From Rubrivivax albus (GTDB lineage Bacteria; Pseudomonadota; Gammaproteobacteria; Burkholderiales; Burkholderiaceae_C), in assembly GCF_004016515.1 (NCBI RefSeq), contig NZ_SACT01000002.1, forward strand, positions 806,001 through 870,000: a stretch of DNA of 64,000 nt. Direction: 5' to 3'. Under the pieces are notes generated by a model. That model made no database searches and was not told where the DNA came from. It worked only from the letters and a program-made list of their open reading frames with translations. Position numbers and translations under genes: made by a program. Shown here in pieces: positions 29,623 through 38,472 of this stretch (position 1 is the first letter of the stretch; each line of letters begins with the position of its first letter).

Positions 29623-30834
29623 GTGGCACTCACCGACACGGCGTTGAAGGCGCTGAAGCCCATGGATAAGGTGTTCACGGTGGCAGACGACCGGGGGTTG
29701 TATGTGGAGGTGTTCCCCACGGGCGGCGTGGTCTGGCGCTACCGCTACCGGCTGAATGGCAAGCTGGAGAAGCTGACCCTGGGCAAGTACCCGGCGCTGA
29801 CGCTGAAGAACGCCCGCAAGAAGCGGGACGAGGCCGCCGAGGCGGTGGCGATGGGGACGTCACCAGCCCAGCAGAAGCAACTCGCCAAGGTGGCGGCAGC
29901 CGATGCAACGACCGTGGCCGAGTTTGGCGAACGCTTCTTCGCCGAGATCGTGGCGAAGGACCGCGCCGACCTGACCATCCCCCGCCGGTACTTCGACAAG
30001 GCCATCGTGCCTGCCATTGGCGCCAAGCCGGTGCGTGACGTGACCACCGAGGACGTGAGGGCCATCATCTGGCGCAAGAAGGACGAGGGCTTCGACGCTG
30101 CCGCCGGACAGATTCGCGGTGTATTGAAGCGGCTGTTCGACTTCGCCATGACGGCGGGGCTTGTGACGACGAATCCGGTCCTGGCGCTGCCCATGCGTCA
30201 CGTTCACAAGGCCAAGGCCCGCGAGCGCGCACTGTCGCCAGAGGAAATCAAGACCTTCCTGCGCGCTGCCTTCGAGTCCAACATTCGGCGCCAGTTCAAG
30301 ATCGGGTTGCACTTGATCCTGCTGACAATGGTGCGCAAGTCCGAACTACTCTTGGCGCGCTGGGAGCATGTGGACTTCGACGCAGCCGAGTGGCACATCC
30401 CGGTCGAGCACTCAAAGACCGGCAAGCCACACATCGTGTTCTTGTCCACGCAGGCCGTGGCGCTGTTCAGGGAACTGCAGGCGCTGGCCGGCGGAAGCTC
30501 GCTGGTGATGCCCGGCCGCGGCAGCCTCACCAAGCCCTTTGCGCACAACGCGATCAACAACGCGCTGAAGGTGGCACTGGCCGGGCAGGACATTCCAGCC
30601 TTCACGGTCCACGACCTGCGCCGCACTGCATCCACGCTGTTGCATGAGAACGGCTGGCCGTCAGACGTGGTGGAAAAGGCGCTGAACCACACCATCGGCG
30701 GCGTTCGCGGGGTCTATAACCGCGCTGAGTACGCCACGCAGCGTCGCGAAATGCTGCAGCAATGGGCCGACACCATCGAAGCCTTGATGGGCTCAGGCCG
30801 CGTGATCTTGGGCCGCTTCAAGCCTGCCGCTTGA
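29623..30834 (+). CDS. P4-type tyrosine recombinase/integrase
   Basis: GTG 29623, eight bases after GGAG, gives 403 residues; a longer frame from 29548 would run through the arm sites. Residues 1-90 are the DUF4102 arm-binding domain (ALTDTALKALKPMDK to LTLGKYPALTLKNARKKRDE). A core-binding domain follows, then the catalytic domain with Arg238 (TMVRKSELLLARWEHVD), Lys265/267, His330 and Arg333 (VHDLRRTASTLLHENG), His356 and nucleophile Tyr365 (GVYNRAEY). All catalytic residues are present, so the enzyme looks active. It recombines the element at the mnmE end. A cognate excisionase would be the AlpA-type protein at 44155. Confidence 0.93.
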   Translation: MALTDTALKALKPMDKVFTVADDRGLYVEVFPTGGVVWRYRYRLNGKLEKLTLGKYPALTLKNARKKRDEAAEAVAMGTSPAQQKQLAKVAAADATTVAEFGERFFAEIVAKDRADLTIPRRYFDKAIVPAIGAKPVRDVTTEDVRAIIWRKKDEGFDAAAGQIRGVLKRLFDFAMTAGLVTTNPVLALPMRHVHKAKARERALSPEEIKTFLRAAFESNIRRQFKIGLHLILLTMVRKSELLLARWEHVDFDAAEWHIPVEHSKTGKPHIVFLSTQAVALFRELQALAGGSSLVMPGRGSLTKPFAHNAINNALKVALAGQDIPAFTVHDLRRTASTLLHENGWPSDVVEKALNHTIGGVRGVYNRAEYATQRREMLQQWADTIEALMGSGRVILGRFKPAA

Positions 30835-30846
30835 ACTGCGCGCACC

Positions 30847-30861
30847 CTATCATTTTGATAG
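30847..30861. promoter_or_regulatory. Palindromic operator upstream of toxin-antitoxin pair
   Basis: CTATCA TTT TGATAG is a perfect 6-bp inverted repeat 13 bp before the toxin GTG. It is markedly AT-rich for this genome. It is the natural operator candidate for the HTH antitoxin encoded downstream. Confidence 0.6.
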
Positions 30862-30873
30862 TATCGTTGCCCC

Positions 30874-31182
30874 GTGTCCGGCCCCACTGACCGCCAACTC
30901 GAAAGACACATCCGGGCCAGTGCAGCCGACTCGGCGAACGTCGTGCTGACGTTACATGCCGAGCGACGGATGAAGCAACGGCGCATCACGCGGGCGATGT
31001 TGGCGGAAACGTTGAAGATGGGGCTGTTGGCACGACGCCCGGAACCCGACATGCGGCATCCGGGACTGAAGTGCGAGATGCGCCGCCTTGTGGCCGGCGT
31101 GAACGTGGCGGCCGTGGTGTACGTGGAGTACCCACAGCCGGCGCTGATCGTGGTGACGGTGATCGACGTGAGCGAAGGATGA
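30874..31182 (+). CDS. DUF4258 protein, probable toxin
   Basis: GTG 30874 gives 102 residues. The DUF4258 core is visible: LTLHAERRMKQRRITRAMLAETL (the HAxxRMxxRxI pattern), then CEMRRLVAGVNVAAVVYVEY and a final strand LIVVTVIDV. DUF4258 proteins have a small RelE-like/BrnT-like alpha-beta fold and are commonly toxins encoded just before an HTH antitoxin. The stop overlaps the ATG of the next gene, supporting a bicistronic toxin-antitoxin operon. RNA cleavage is inference from the family. Confidence 0.75.
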   Translation: MSGPTDRQLERHIRASAADSANVVLTLHAERRMKQRRITRAMLAETLKMGLLARRPEPDMRHPGLKCEMRRLVAGVNVAAVVYVEYPQPALIVVTVIDVSEG

Positions 31183-31661
31183 GCATGTACCACTACACCG
31201 ACGGCGGACTGCGCAACGTGTGGCTGGTTAACGGCTACACCCGGCACCGCACGCCGTTCGGCGAAGGCGTGTCGATTCACGACCTGGACGGGCTGACGAT
31301 GGCGATCTGCACGGCGCTGACCAAGAAGCCCGGGGCACTGACCGGTGCAGAACTCCGCTATCTCCGCAGCAGCGGGATGCTTCTGTCCCAGCCTGCCCTG
31401 GGCAAGATGATGGGTGCCGACGGGCAATCGGTCGCACGCTGGGAGAAGACTGGCCGCGTCCCCAAGTGGGCCGACAAGCTGGTGCGGCTTCTGTACCTGG
31501 CGCATGCCGATGGCAACGTGTCGATCCGCCGCGCGATGGATCGCATCCGCACCGTGGAGCGGCTGACCGGGCAGCGCATCGTCGTCAAGGAATCGCGCGG
31601 GCGTTGGTCGTCGAAGTATGACGCCGCCGCGGCGGATGCCACTGACGAGCTCGCCGTGTGA
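31179..31661 (+). CDS. HTH (XRE/MqsA-like) antitoxin
   Basis: ATG 31179 overlaps the toxin stop (ATGA); the product has 160 residues. The N-terminus MYHYTDGGLRNVWLVNGY is followed by the helix-turn-helix LTGAELRYLRSSGMLLSQPALGKMMGADGQSVARWEKTG (about 56-95), the arrangement of HTH antitoxins paired with DUF4258 proteins. It should bind the CTATCA/TGATAG palindrome upstream and neutralise the toxin. The C-terminal tail is Ala/Asp-rich and probably disordered. Confidence 0.78.
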   Translation: MSMYHYTDGGLRNVWLVNGYTRHRTPFGEGVSIHDLDGLTMAICTALTKKPGALTGAELRYLRSSGMLLSQPALGKMMGADGQSVARWEKTGRVPKWADKLVRLLYLAHADGNVSIRRAMDRIRTVERLTGQRIVVKESRGRWSSKYDAAAADATDELAV

Positions 31662-31698
31662 TCCTGGGTCGCGGCAGGCATTTGGCTTGAAGAGAGGG

Positions 31699-31715
31699 TG
31701 TCGCCCAGTGCGACA
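31699..31715. promoter_or_regulatory. Palindrome upstream of the defence operon
   Basis: TGTCGC CCAGT GCGACA is a perfect 6-bp inverted repeat in the 150-bp gap between the antitoxin and the DUF499 gene. It lies about 97 bp before the ATG at 31812. It may be an operator or a leader hairpin; no regulator is identified. Confidence 0.4.
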
Positions 31716-31811
31716 GTGAGCGGGGTTAGCGTTGCCCAGGGATGTTTCCCGTAGCATCCCCAACGATCCGCGGCAGCCCAGCGGCAGACCGGCAACCCTG
31801 ATGAAGGCCCC

Positions 31812-34800
31812 ATGACTCTCAAGCAGACTTGCGTACCGCGGCGTTCCGTCTTCGCTTCCGATCGCCGGGCCACCGTTCTGAGCCTCGACGCTTTCCTTGG
31901 GGGCAAAGTCCACGGCGGCGAGTTCTTCGACGAGAACTACTTCACCACCGGCATGCTGACGCTGGTCGACCGCGCGTTCCGGCACCTCGCCGGCAGCACC
32001 GCCGGTTCGTCGGTGTTCCTGCTGTCCCAGGCGATGGGCGGCGGCAAGACGCACAGCATGATCGCGCTGGGCCTGCTGGCCAAAGACCCAGAGTTGCGCC
32101 GCCGAGTGCTGGCTGAGCGCGACCCGGCTCCCAAACTTGGCCGCTGCCGCGTCGTCGGCTTCAACGGCCGCAGCACCGACGCCCCAGGCGGCATCTGGGG
32201 CTCGATCGCGGAGCAGCTCGGCAAGGCCGAGCAATTCGCCCGCTATGTGTCGCCCCTGCTCAGCGCACCCGGTCCTGAGGCGTGGAAGCAGCTCCTCGGC
32301 GGCGACCCCCTGGTGCTGTTCCTCGACGAGTTGCCGCCATATCTGGAGTACGCCGTCGCCGTGCCGGTGGGCCATGCGGACCTCGGCGTCGTCACGACCA
32401 CGGCGCTGGCCAATCTCTTCGTCGCGGTGGCCGAGATGGACAACGTCTGTCTGGTTCTGTCTGACCTGGCGGGGACGAACTTTGCGATCGGACAGTCCAA
32501 CCTCCAGGCCGCCTTTGACCGTGCCGTACAGGGCATCAGCGCCGAATCCAAGCGCATTGCCGTGCCCATCACGCCCGTCAATCCGAACGGCGACGAGCTG
32601 TACCACATCCTGCGCAAGCGCCTGTTTGAATCGGTGGCACCGAAGCCGGAGATTGAACGGGTGGCCGGCGCGTACCGCGAAGCGCTGCGCGAAGCCGCAC
32701 GCATGAACCTCACGACCACGTCGCCGGAGTCGCACTACACCCGGGTCGTCGACGCCTACCCATTCCACCCCGACCTGCGTGAGCTGGTCGGCAAGTTCAA
32801 GGAGAACGACGGCTTCCAGCAGACGCGCGGCGTCATCCGCCTGATGCAGATGGTAGTGGCCGACCTGTGGAACTCGCGCAAGGCCGAGGCCAAGGACCTG
32901 ATCCACCCGTACGACATCGACCTCAACGTCGACGAGATCGCGTCCGAGATCCGCACGATCAATCCCTCGCTCAGTGAGGCCATCGCCCATGACATCGCGC
33001 ACGGCGGTGATGCCGAGGTCGAGCAGATCGACCTCGCCAACGGCAACCCCGACGCCTCCGAGGCGGCGCGCCTGATCCTGATCGCGTCGCTGTCGACGAC
33101 GCCGGGCGCCATCCACGGTCTTCGCGAGTACCAGCTCGTCGATGCGCTGCAGCGCCCTGGCCGCGACCTGTCCACCTTCAAGGCCAACGTGCTAGACAAG
33201 CTCGCCACGCGGGCCTGGTATCTGCACAACTCGGCCGACGGGCGGCTGTTCTTCAAGAACCAGCAGAACCTCGCGGCCAAGCTGCGCGCCACGGCGCTGT
33301 CGCTGCACGCCGAGACGGTGGACCGCATGCTGCGCGAGCACCTGGAAGAGCAGTTCACCGCCAGCCTCCGCGACTGCTACCAGCTCGTGAAGGTGCTGCC
33401 CCCGCTGGACGAAGTGCAGCTCGAACAGGAGCGCACCACGCTCGTGGTCGTGCGGCCCGGCGGCCAGGCGAACCAGTTGCCGATCTCGGGGGACTGGCAG
33501 GCGTGGTGGCAGCAACAGCCCTACAAGAACCGCGTGCTCTTCCTCACCGGCTCGCGCGACACCTTCCAGAAGGTGATCGACGCCGCGCGCCAGACCCGCG
33601 CGCTGCAGAGCATCGAGGACGAGCTGCGTCAGGAGCAGACCCCCGCGGACGATCCGCAGTGGCGCGCGCTCGACGGCCTGCGCGACCGCATCGCGCTCCA
33701 GTTCAGCGCCGCACTGAAGGAAGCCTTCGACCAGATCGTCTACCCGTCGATCAACACCGCGATGCGCGCCACCGGGGTCGACCTGGCTTTTGCCGGCAAC
33801 CGCAGCGGCGAGGCGACGATCCGCCAGACCTTGGAAGGTGCGCAGAAGTTCACCACGAAGATCGACGACGACGCCTTCCGCTCGCGGGCCGAGGCGCGGC
33901 TCTTCGGGGGCGCAGACAGCAAGGTCGTGCTGTGGGCCGACTTCAAACGCAACGCCGCAGTCAACACCAACTGGCCGCTGCACAAGACCTCGGCGCTCGA
34001 TGACCTGAAGACCGACTGCCTGCGCCGTGGCCTGTGGCGCGAGGAAGGCAACCACGTTCGGCGCGGCCCCTTCCCGCCGCCCACGCCGTCGGTGGAGATC
34101 CGCGAGCTGTCGGTCGACGACGACGGCGACGGCCGCACCTACCTGAAGGTCGAGCCGCTGCACGCGCCGGCCGTCGTCTTCGAGACCGGCGACGCCGAGC
34201 CCACGCCAGCATCGAGCCCGGTGCCCACCCCCGCTCGCTTCGAGGCCACGGCCCTGCGTTACCGCTTCCTGGCGCATGACCCGGCCGACTTCACGCGTAT
34301 CAGCCCGGTCAAGGAGTGGACGGCGCGCCTGCGGCTGAAGTACCAACTCCACAACCGTGGCGATCATTTCGAGGTCGAGTTGCGCGCGCTGCCGCTCGCT
34401 GGAGGCGTCGACATCCGCTACACCACGGACGGGTCGGCGCCGACCCATGTTGGCGCAGCCGCCTACTCTGGCGCGTTCCGCGTCCAGGCGGGAAGCCGGC
34501 TCGTGTGCGCTGTGGCGGTGGCCTCGGCCTTCGGCATTGCCTCGGAGGTGCTGCGCATCGCCATCCCGCAGCCCGGCGGCACGGGTCCGAAGCTCGATCC
34601 CGCCAGTCCGGCGCGCTGGATTCAGCGGACCAAGCTCGACGACAGTGGCGCGGTGTGGGACTTCATCCAGCGCCTGGACGAAGCCGCAACGGTGATCGCC
34701 TACGACCTGCAGCTCACCGCGGAGAGCGCCGACGGTCTGCAGCACGTCGAGTACTCCGGTGCGTTGGAGGTCGGCTACACGGCGGCGACGTTGAGGGCGT

Positions 34801-34949
34801 CCGCCGACAAGCTTCAGGAGATGGTGGGGGTCGGCACCTTGCGCATGACCGTGGGCTCGCTCGGCTTCGCGACGGGTCAAGCCCTCCTGGACTGGCTGCG
34901 GGCGACCAATCAGCCCTTCGACGCGGCCAAAGTGCAGCAGCAGGTTTGA
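31812..34949 (+). CDS. DUF499 anti-phage-associated P-loop ATPase
   Basis: The 1045-residue protein has Walker A AMGGGKT at 74-80 and Walker B LVLFLDEL at 167-174, followed by a long DUF499 AAA-type region (MVVADLWNSRKAEAKDLIHPYDIDL among others). Around 865-920 a beta-sandwich of the chitobiase-C/FN3 kind appears (DIRYTTDGSAPTHVGAAAYSG), and a short helical end completes it. DUF499 ATPases are found with DUF3780 and DUF1156 proteins in DISARM-like defence arrays. It probably powers or licenses the complex. It begins a five-gene operon: the next start is 3 bp after its stop. Confidence 0.88.
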   Translation: MTLKQTCVPRRSVFASDRRATVLSLDAFLGGKVHGGEFFDENYFTTGMLTLVDRAFRHLAGSTAGSSVFLLSQAMGGGKTHSMIALGLLAKDPELRRRVLAERDPAPKLGRCRVVGFNGRSTDAPGGIWGSIAEQLGKAEQFARYVSPLLSAPGPEAWKQLLGGDPLVLFLDELPPYLEYAVAVPVGHADLGVVTTTALANLFVAVAEMDNVCLVLSDLAGTNFAIGQSNLQAAFDRAVQGISAESKRIAVPITPVNPNGDELYHILRKRLFESVAPKPEIERVAGAYREALREAARMNLTTTSPESHYTRVVDAYPFHPDLRELVGKFKENDGFQQTRGVIRLMQMVVADLWNSRKAEAKDLIHPYDIDLNVDEIASEIRTINPSLSEAIAHDIAHGGDAEVEQIDLANGNPDASEAARLILIASLSTTPGAIHGLREYQLVDALQRPGRDLSTFKANVLDKLATRAWYLHNSADGRLFFKNQQNLAAKLRATALSLHAETVDRMLREHLEEQFTASLRDCYQLVKVLPPLDEVQLEQERTTLVVVRPGGQANQLPISGDWQAWWQQQPYKNRVLFLTGSRDTFQKVIDAARQTRALQSIEDELRQEQTPADDPQWRALDGLRDRIALQFSAALKEAFDQIVYPSINTAMRATGVDLAFAGNRSGEATIRQTLEGAQKFTTKIDDDAFRSRAEARLFGGADSKVVLWADFKRNAAVNTNWPLHKTSALDDLKTDCLRRGLWREEGNHVRRGPFPPPTPSVEIRELSVDDDGDGRTYLKVEPLHAPAVVFETGDAEPTPASSPVPTPARFEATALRYRFLAHDPADFTRISPVKEWTARLRLKYQLHNRGDHFEVELRALPLAGGVDIRYTTDGSAPTHVGAAAYSGAFRVQAGSRLVCAVAVASAFGIASEVLRIAIPQPGGTGPKLDPASPARWIQRTKLDDSGAVWDFIQRLDEAATVIAYDLQLTAESADGLQHVEYSGALEVGYTAATLRASADKLQEMVGVGTLRMTVGSLGFATGQALLDWLRATNQPFDAAKVQQQV

Positions 34950-34952
34950 GCG

Positions 34953-35579
34953 ATGGCATCCGCATCCCGCTCCACGGGCCGCAAGGCCATCGGCCTGGGC
35001 TTCTTGCCTGATGAGGCGCGCCACGGCTTCCTGGTCGACGTGCCCAAGGGCAGTGGCCCGGGTGAGCTTGTCTGCATCTCCGAGCACCGCGGCGCCGACC
35101 TCGACCAGCTCGGCCACCGCCACAGCGCGGCGCCGAATCCGGCCGACACCGGCCTGCGTGTGCTGATCGATCGCACGCGCTGGCTCGCGCTCGCGCCCGC
35201 GTTCTGGGAAGAGGCCAACCGCCGCCTGCGCGCCAACGGCCTGCCGGTGGCCCGCTTCGTCAAGAACCCGGGCAACCCGGTGCCGCTGCACGCCTCGCTC
35301 GGCAAGGAGTTGTGCGTGCTGTGCTGGGCGGTGGAGGACGCGCCGCCAGACGATATTCCTAACGCGGTGCGCAACTGGGAGGCGCTGGCCCCTGAGGAGC
35401 GCTGGTGGCTCTACACGATGACGGTTGCCACCACGGGCCAGGCGCTGCAGAAGGGCATTGGCTGGCGCAAGGCGCTGCGCGCCGCGATCGCCGACAACCC
35501 TTTCGTCAAGGGCGAGGGCCTGTCGCCGCGTGCCCGGCGCGAACTGCTCGGGCACTCACAGCTCTCGCTCAGCCTGTAG
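34953..35579 (+). CDS. DUF3780 anti-phage-associated protein
   Basis: The 208-residue protein (ASASRSTGRKAIGLGFLPDE at the N-terminus, then EHRGADLDQLGHRHSAAPNP and ALAPEERWWLYTMTVATTGQ) has the length and pattern of DUF3780 proteins that accompany DUF499 and DUF1156. No catalytic motif is visible. It sits 3 bp after the DUF499 gene and 22 bp before the methyltransferase, so it is certainly in the operon. Its biochemical job is unknown. Confidence 0.85.
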   Translation: MASASRSTGRKAIGLGFLPDEARHGFLVDVPKGSGPGELVCISEHRGADLDQLGHRHSAAPNPADTGLRVLIDRTRWLALAPAFWEEANRRLRANGLPVARFVKNPGNPVPLHASLGKELCVLCWAVEDAPPDDIPNAVRNWEALAPEERWWLYTMTVATTGQALQKGIGWRKALRAAIADNPFVKGEGLSPRARRELLGHSQLSLSL

Positions 35580-35601
35580 AAATCTGATTCGCCGCTTGCC
35601 A

Positions 35602-37008
35602 ATGCCCGCCTTCATTGAGACACAGTTCCCCATCGCGCGTCTGTCGGTTGAGTCCTACAAGGAGCGGAAGGGTGGCAACCAGACACTGACCCGCCTAGGC
35701 AAATGGTGGGGCCGCAAGCCGCTGATCCTGGTTCGAGCGGCCATCCTCGGTCTGCTGATGCCGTCTAGTAACGATGCGAAGAAGGACCGAGAGGTCTTCT
35801 TGCAGATCCTCACGATGGACGACGAAGGTGCCTGGGCGCGATGTAAGCCGGCTGCGCAACGCAAGCTCGGCCGCGCCGCGTTCGACGCTCTGTCCTACGC
35901 CGAGCGCATCGCAAACTGCGACCGACCGGAAAGTATCGCTGGCCCCTCTCCCCAGGCCTGGGCCGCAATCAACGCCCACCTCGGCACGAACGCGGGCAGC
36001 TTGCCGGAGCTGGTGGAGCAGCTTGGTCAACGTGAGCTCGGCCACCGGCCGCGTGTGGGCGACGCCTTCTGCGGCGGCGGATCGATCCCGTTTGAGGCGG
36101 CACGCATCGGCTGCGACTCCTTCGGTTCCGACCTGAACCCGGTGGCCGGGCTTCTGACATGGGCGAGCCTGAACCTGCTAGGGGGCGGACCCGAGGTGCA
36201 GAGGGAAGTGATGAGCCTACAGGCCGCGGCGATGAAGGCTGCTGACGAGCAGGTCACCACCTGGGGTATTGAGCACAACGATCGAGGCGAGCGCGCCGAC
36301 GCATTCCTCTATTGCGTCGAGGTCAAACCCGAGGGCTGCGACTACTACATCCCGCTGGCACCAAGCTGGCTGGTCGGTGAGAAGAGTCAGGTGATTTGCC
36401 GGTGGCACCGAGTGCCTGGCTCTGACCGGCTGCGGCCGGAGATCGTGCGGGTCGATGCAGCGGAGGTACGGCGGTACAAGGCGAAAGAAGGCGCCACGGT
36501 GGCCGAAAGCCGAGTCGTCGACCCCTTCGATCCGGACCGGACCTGGAGCGTGGCAGCGCTTCGCGGGCCGGACGGTCTGCGGCGCTGGACCAGAGACGAC
36601 GTGGTGCCTCGGCCGGGCGATGTGTTCCAGGAGCGCTTGTACTGCATCCGTTGGATCGATGCCGCTGGTAACCGCCGCTACGCAGTGCCCGATGACGACG
36701 ACTTGCGGCGTGAGTCACAGGTGCTTGAGCTGTTGCGCGAGCGCTTCGATCACTGGCAGCGGCAGGGGTTCATTCCATCGCGCGCCATCGTGTCCGGCTA
36801 CAACACTGAGCAGCCTATTCGCGAGCGCGGGTGGACTCATTGGCACCACCTATTCACGCCGCGGCAGCTCTTGGTGCACGGGTTGCTTGCGAAGTTTTGC
36901 AGTGAAATGGCGAGCAACACTACTAGCCGGTGTGCCAGCATGCTCTGCATCGGACGAATGGCGGACTGGGATTCGCGTCTTACGCGCTGGGTTTCAGATG
37001 CGTCGATG
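35602..37008 (+). pseudogene. DUF1156 DNA methyltransferase, N-terminal half (IS-interrupted)
   Basis: ATG 35602 opens codons 1-469. Residues 1-50 are the DUF1156 domain (FIETQFPIARLSVESYKERK, RLGKWWGRKP). The SAM-binding motif I is at 154-161 (DAFCGGGS) with acidic Asp177 (GSDLNP). After the 9-bp target site the frame runs into the insertion sequence and stops at 37062, adding 18 foreign codons. The DPPY catalytic motif lies on the far side of the insertion, so this half alone cannot methylate. In an intact system the enzyme would mark host DNA (N6-adenine or N4-cytosine type). Confidence 0.9.
37000..37008 (+). repeat. Left target-site duplication of the IS256 element
   Basis: GCGTCGATG, identical to 38464-38472. 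Nine bases is the expected duplication size for IS256-family insertion. Confidence 0.9.
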
Positions 37009-38463
37009 GGGCCGTCAGGATTTCTGTGTGTGAGGCGGTTGGGTAAATTGGCTGTTGGCTGATTTTTCTTCTGTCTTCAGGCCCCTGCCAGGCCGCCGGA
37101 GGCGCCCCGGTTGAGCCATGTACTCATGGTTCAACCCCTCAGCGGCCGGCGTGGGCCGCCGTGAACCGCTCTTCATACAGTATCGCGAACTGGTTCATCG
37201 CCTCGCGCCATTCCTTGGCCGCGCGGCCCCAGTCGGCCGTGATGTTGCGCAGGGCCAGCCAGATCAGCTTGGTGGCCGCGTCGTCGCTGGGGAAGTGCCC
37301 GCGCGTCTTGATGATCTTGCGCAGCTGGCTGTGGATGCTCTCGATGGCGTTGGTGGTGTAGACCACGCGCCGCACTGCCGGCGGGAAGGCGAAGAACGGG
37401 ATCACGCGGTCCCAGGCCCGTCGCCAGGAGGCTGTCACCGTGGGGTATTTCTGGCCCCAGACGCCGCGCTCGAACTCATCCAGGGCCTGGGCCGCAGCCT
37501 CGGCGTTGACAGCCGTGTAGACCGGCCGGAGTGCCGCGGCCAGCAGCTTGCGGTCCTTCCAGCTCGCATAGTCCAGGCTGTTGCGGATCAGGTGCACGAT
37601 GCAGGTCTGCAGCGTCGTGGCCGGGAACACCGCGCCCAGCGCCTCGCCGATGCCCTTCAGCCCGTCGGTGACGGCAATCAGGATGTCGGCCACGCCGCGG
37701 GTCTTCAGGTCGTTGAAGACCTTCATCCAGAACTTGGCCCCTTCCGTGTTCTCGATCCACAGCCCCAGGATGTCGCGCGTGCCGTCAGGCAGCACGCCCA
37801 GCGCCAGGTAGATCGCCTTGTTGCGCACAACGGCGTCCTCGCGGATTTTCACGCGCAGCGCGTCGAAGAAGACCACCGGGTACATCGGCTCCAGTGGCCG
37901 TGCCTGCCAGGCACCAACCTCGGCCATGACGGCGTCGGTGACCGAGCTGATGAACTCGGGGCTGACCTCGGTGCCGTACTGCTCGGCCAGGAAGGCCTGG
38001 ATCTCGCGCACGGTCATGCCACGCGCGTACATGGCCACGATCTTGTCGTCGAACCCGGTGAAGCGCCGCTCGTGCTTGGGGATGAGCAGCGGCTCGAAGG
38101 AGCCCTCGCGGTCGCGCGGCACCTCGATGCGCACCGGGCCGTCCTCGGTCAGCACCGTCTTGCCGGTGCTGCCATTGCGGTGATTGGCAACGTCCTCGGG
38201 CTTGGCCGCGCCGGGCGGGTAGCCCAGGTGGTGCGAGAGCTCGGCGCCAAGCGCGCGCTCGATCAACGCCTTCTTGAAGGCCATCGACGCGGCTTGGACC
38301 GCCTCGGGGCTCATCGGCCCGGTCACGAACTGGTCAATAAGTTCCTTGGGGATGGTCGGCAACTTCGCCGCCGCGGCCTCGGCCGCCTTCGTCGTCTTCC
38401 TGCTTGGCATACATGCTCCGTCTGCTCATGCTATGCCTCGCACACAAATTTCCGGACAGGCTC
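37009..38463 (-). mobile_element. IS256-family insertion sequence, 1455 bp, complete
   Basis: The element has imperfect terminal inverted repeats: the left end reads GGGCCGTCAGGATTTCTGTG onward to TGAGGC, and the right end read inward GAGCCTGTCCGGAAATTTGT onward to CGAGGC. It is flanked by 9-bp direct repeats (37000-37008 and 38464-38472) and carries one full transposase gene. Length and structure match IS256 family. It interrupts the methyltransferase gene of the defence operon, in the opposite orientation. Near-identical duplications suggest a recent insertion. Confidence 0.93.
37139..38410 (-). CDS. IS256-family (Mutator-type) transposase
   Basis: The 423-residue transposase has the DDE triad in conserved settings: Asp183 (YPVVFFDALRVKIRED), Asp249 (DILIAVTDGLKGIGEA) and Glu357 (VYTTNAIESIHSQLRK), plus the C/H motif CIVHLIRNS at 270-278. 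It has full length, with no frameshift or stop, so it is presumably active. It cuts and pastes the surrounding 1455-bp IS. Confidence 0.97.
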   Translation of the reverse strand: MPSRKTTKAAEAAAAKLPTIPKELIDQFVTGPMSPEAVQAASMAFKKALIERALGAELSHHLGYPPGAAKPEDVANHRNGSTGKTVLTEDGPVRIEVPRDREGSFEPLLIPKHERRFTGFDDKIVAMYARGMTVREIQAFLAEQYGTEVSPEFISSVTDAVMAEVGAWQARPLEPMYPVVFFDALRVKIREDAVVRNKAIYLALGVLPDGTRDILGLWIENTEGAKFWMKVFNDLKTRGVADILIAVTDGLKGIGEALGAVFPATTLQTCIVHLIRNSLDYASWKDRKLLAAALRPVYTAVNAEAAAQALDEFERGVWGQKYPTVTASWRRAWDRVIPFFAFPPAVRRVVYTTNAIESIHSQLRKIIKTRGHFPSDDAATKLIWLALRNITADWGRAAKEWREAMNQFAILYEERFTAAHAGR

Positions 38464-38472
38464 GCGTCGATG
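38464..38472 (+). repeat. Right target-site duplication of the IS256 element
   Basis: GCGTCGATG, second copy of the duplication. It also supplies an in-frame ATG (38470) from which the downstream half of the methyltransferase could be translated. Confidence 0.9.

Noticed and set aside
38404..38472. Independent gene start for the second methyltransferase half at 38404 or 38413
   Set aside because: These starts lie in the IS terminus; the frame is the continuation of the interrupted gene.
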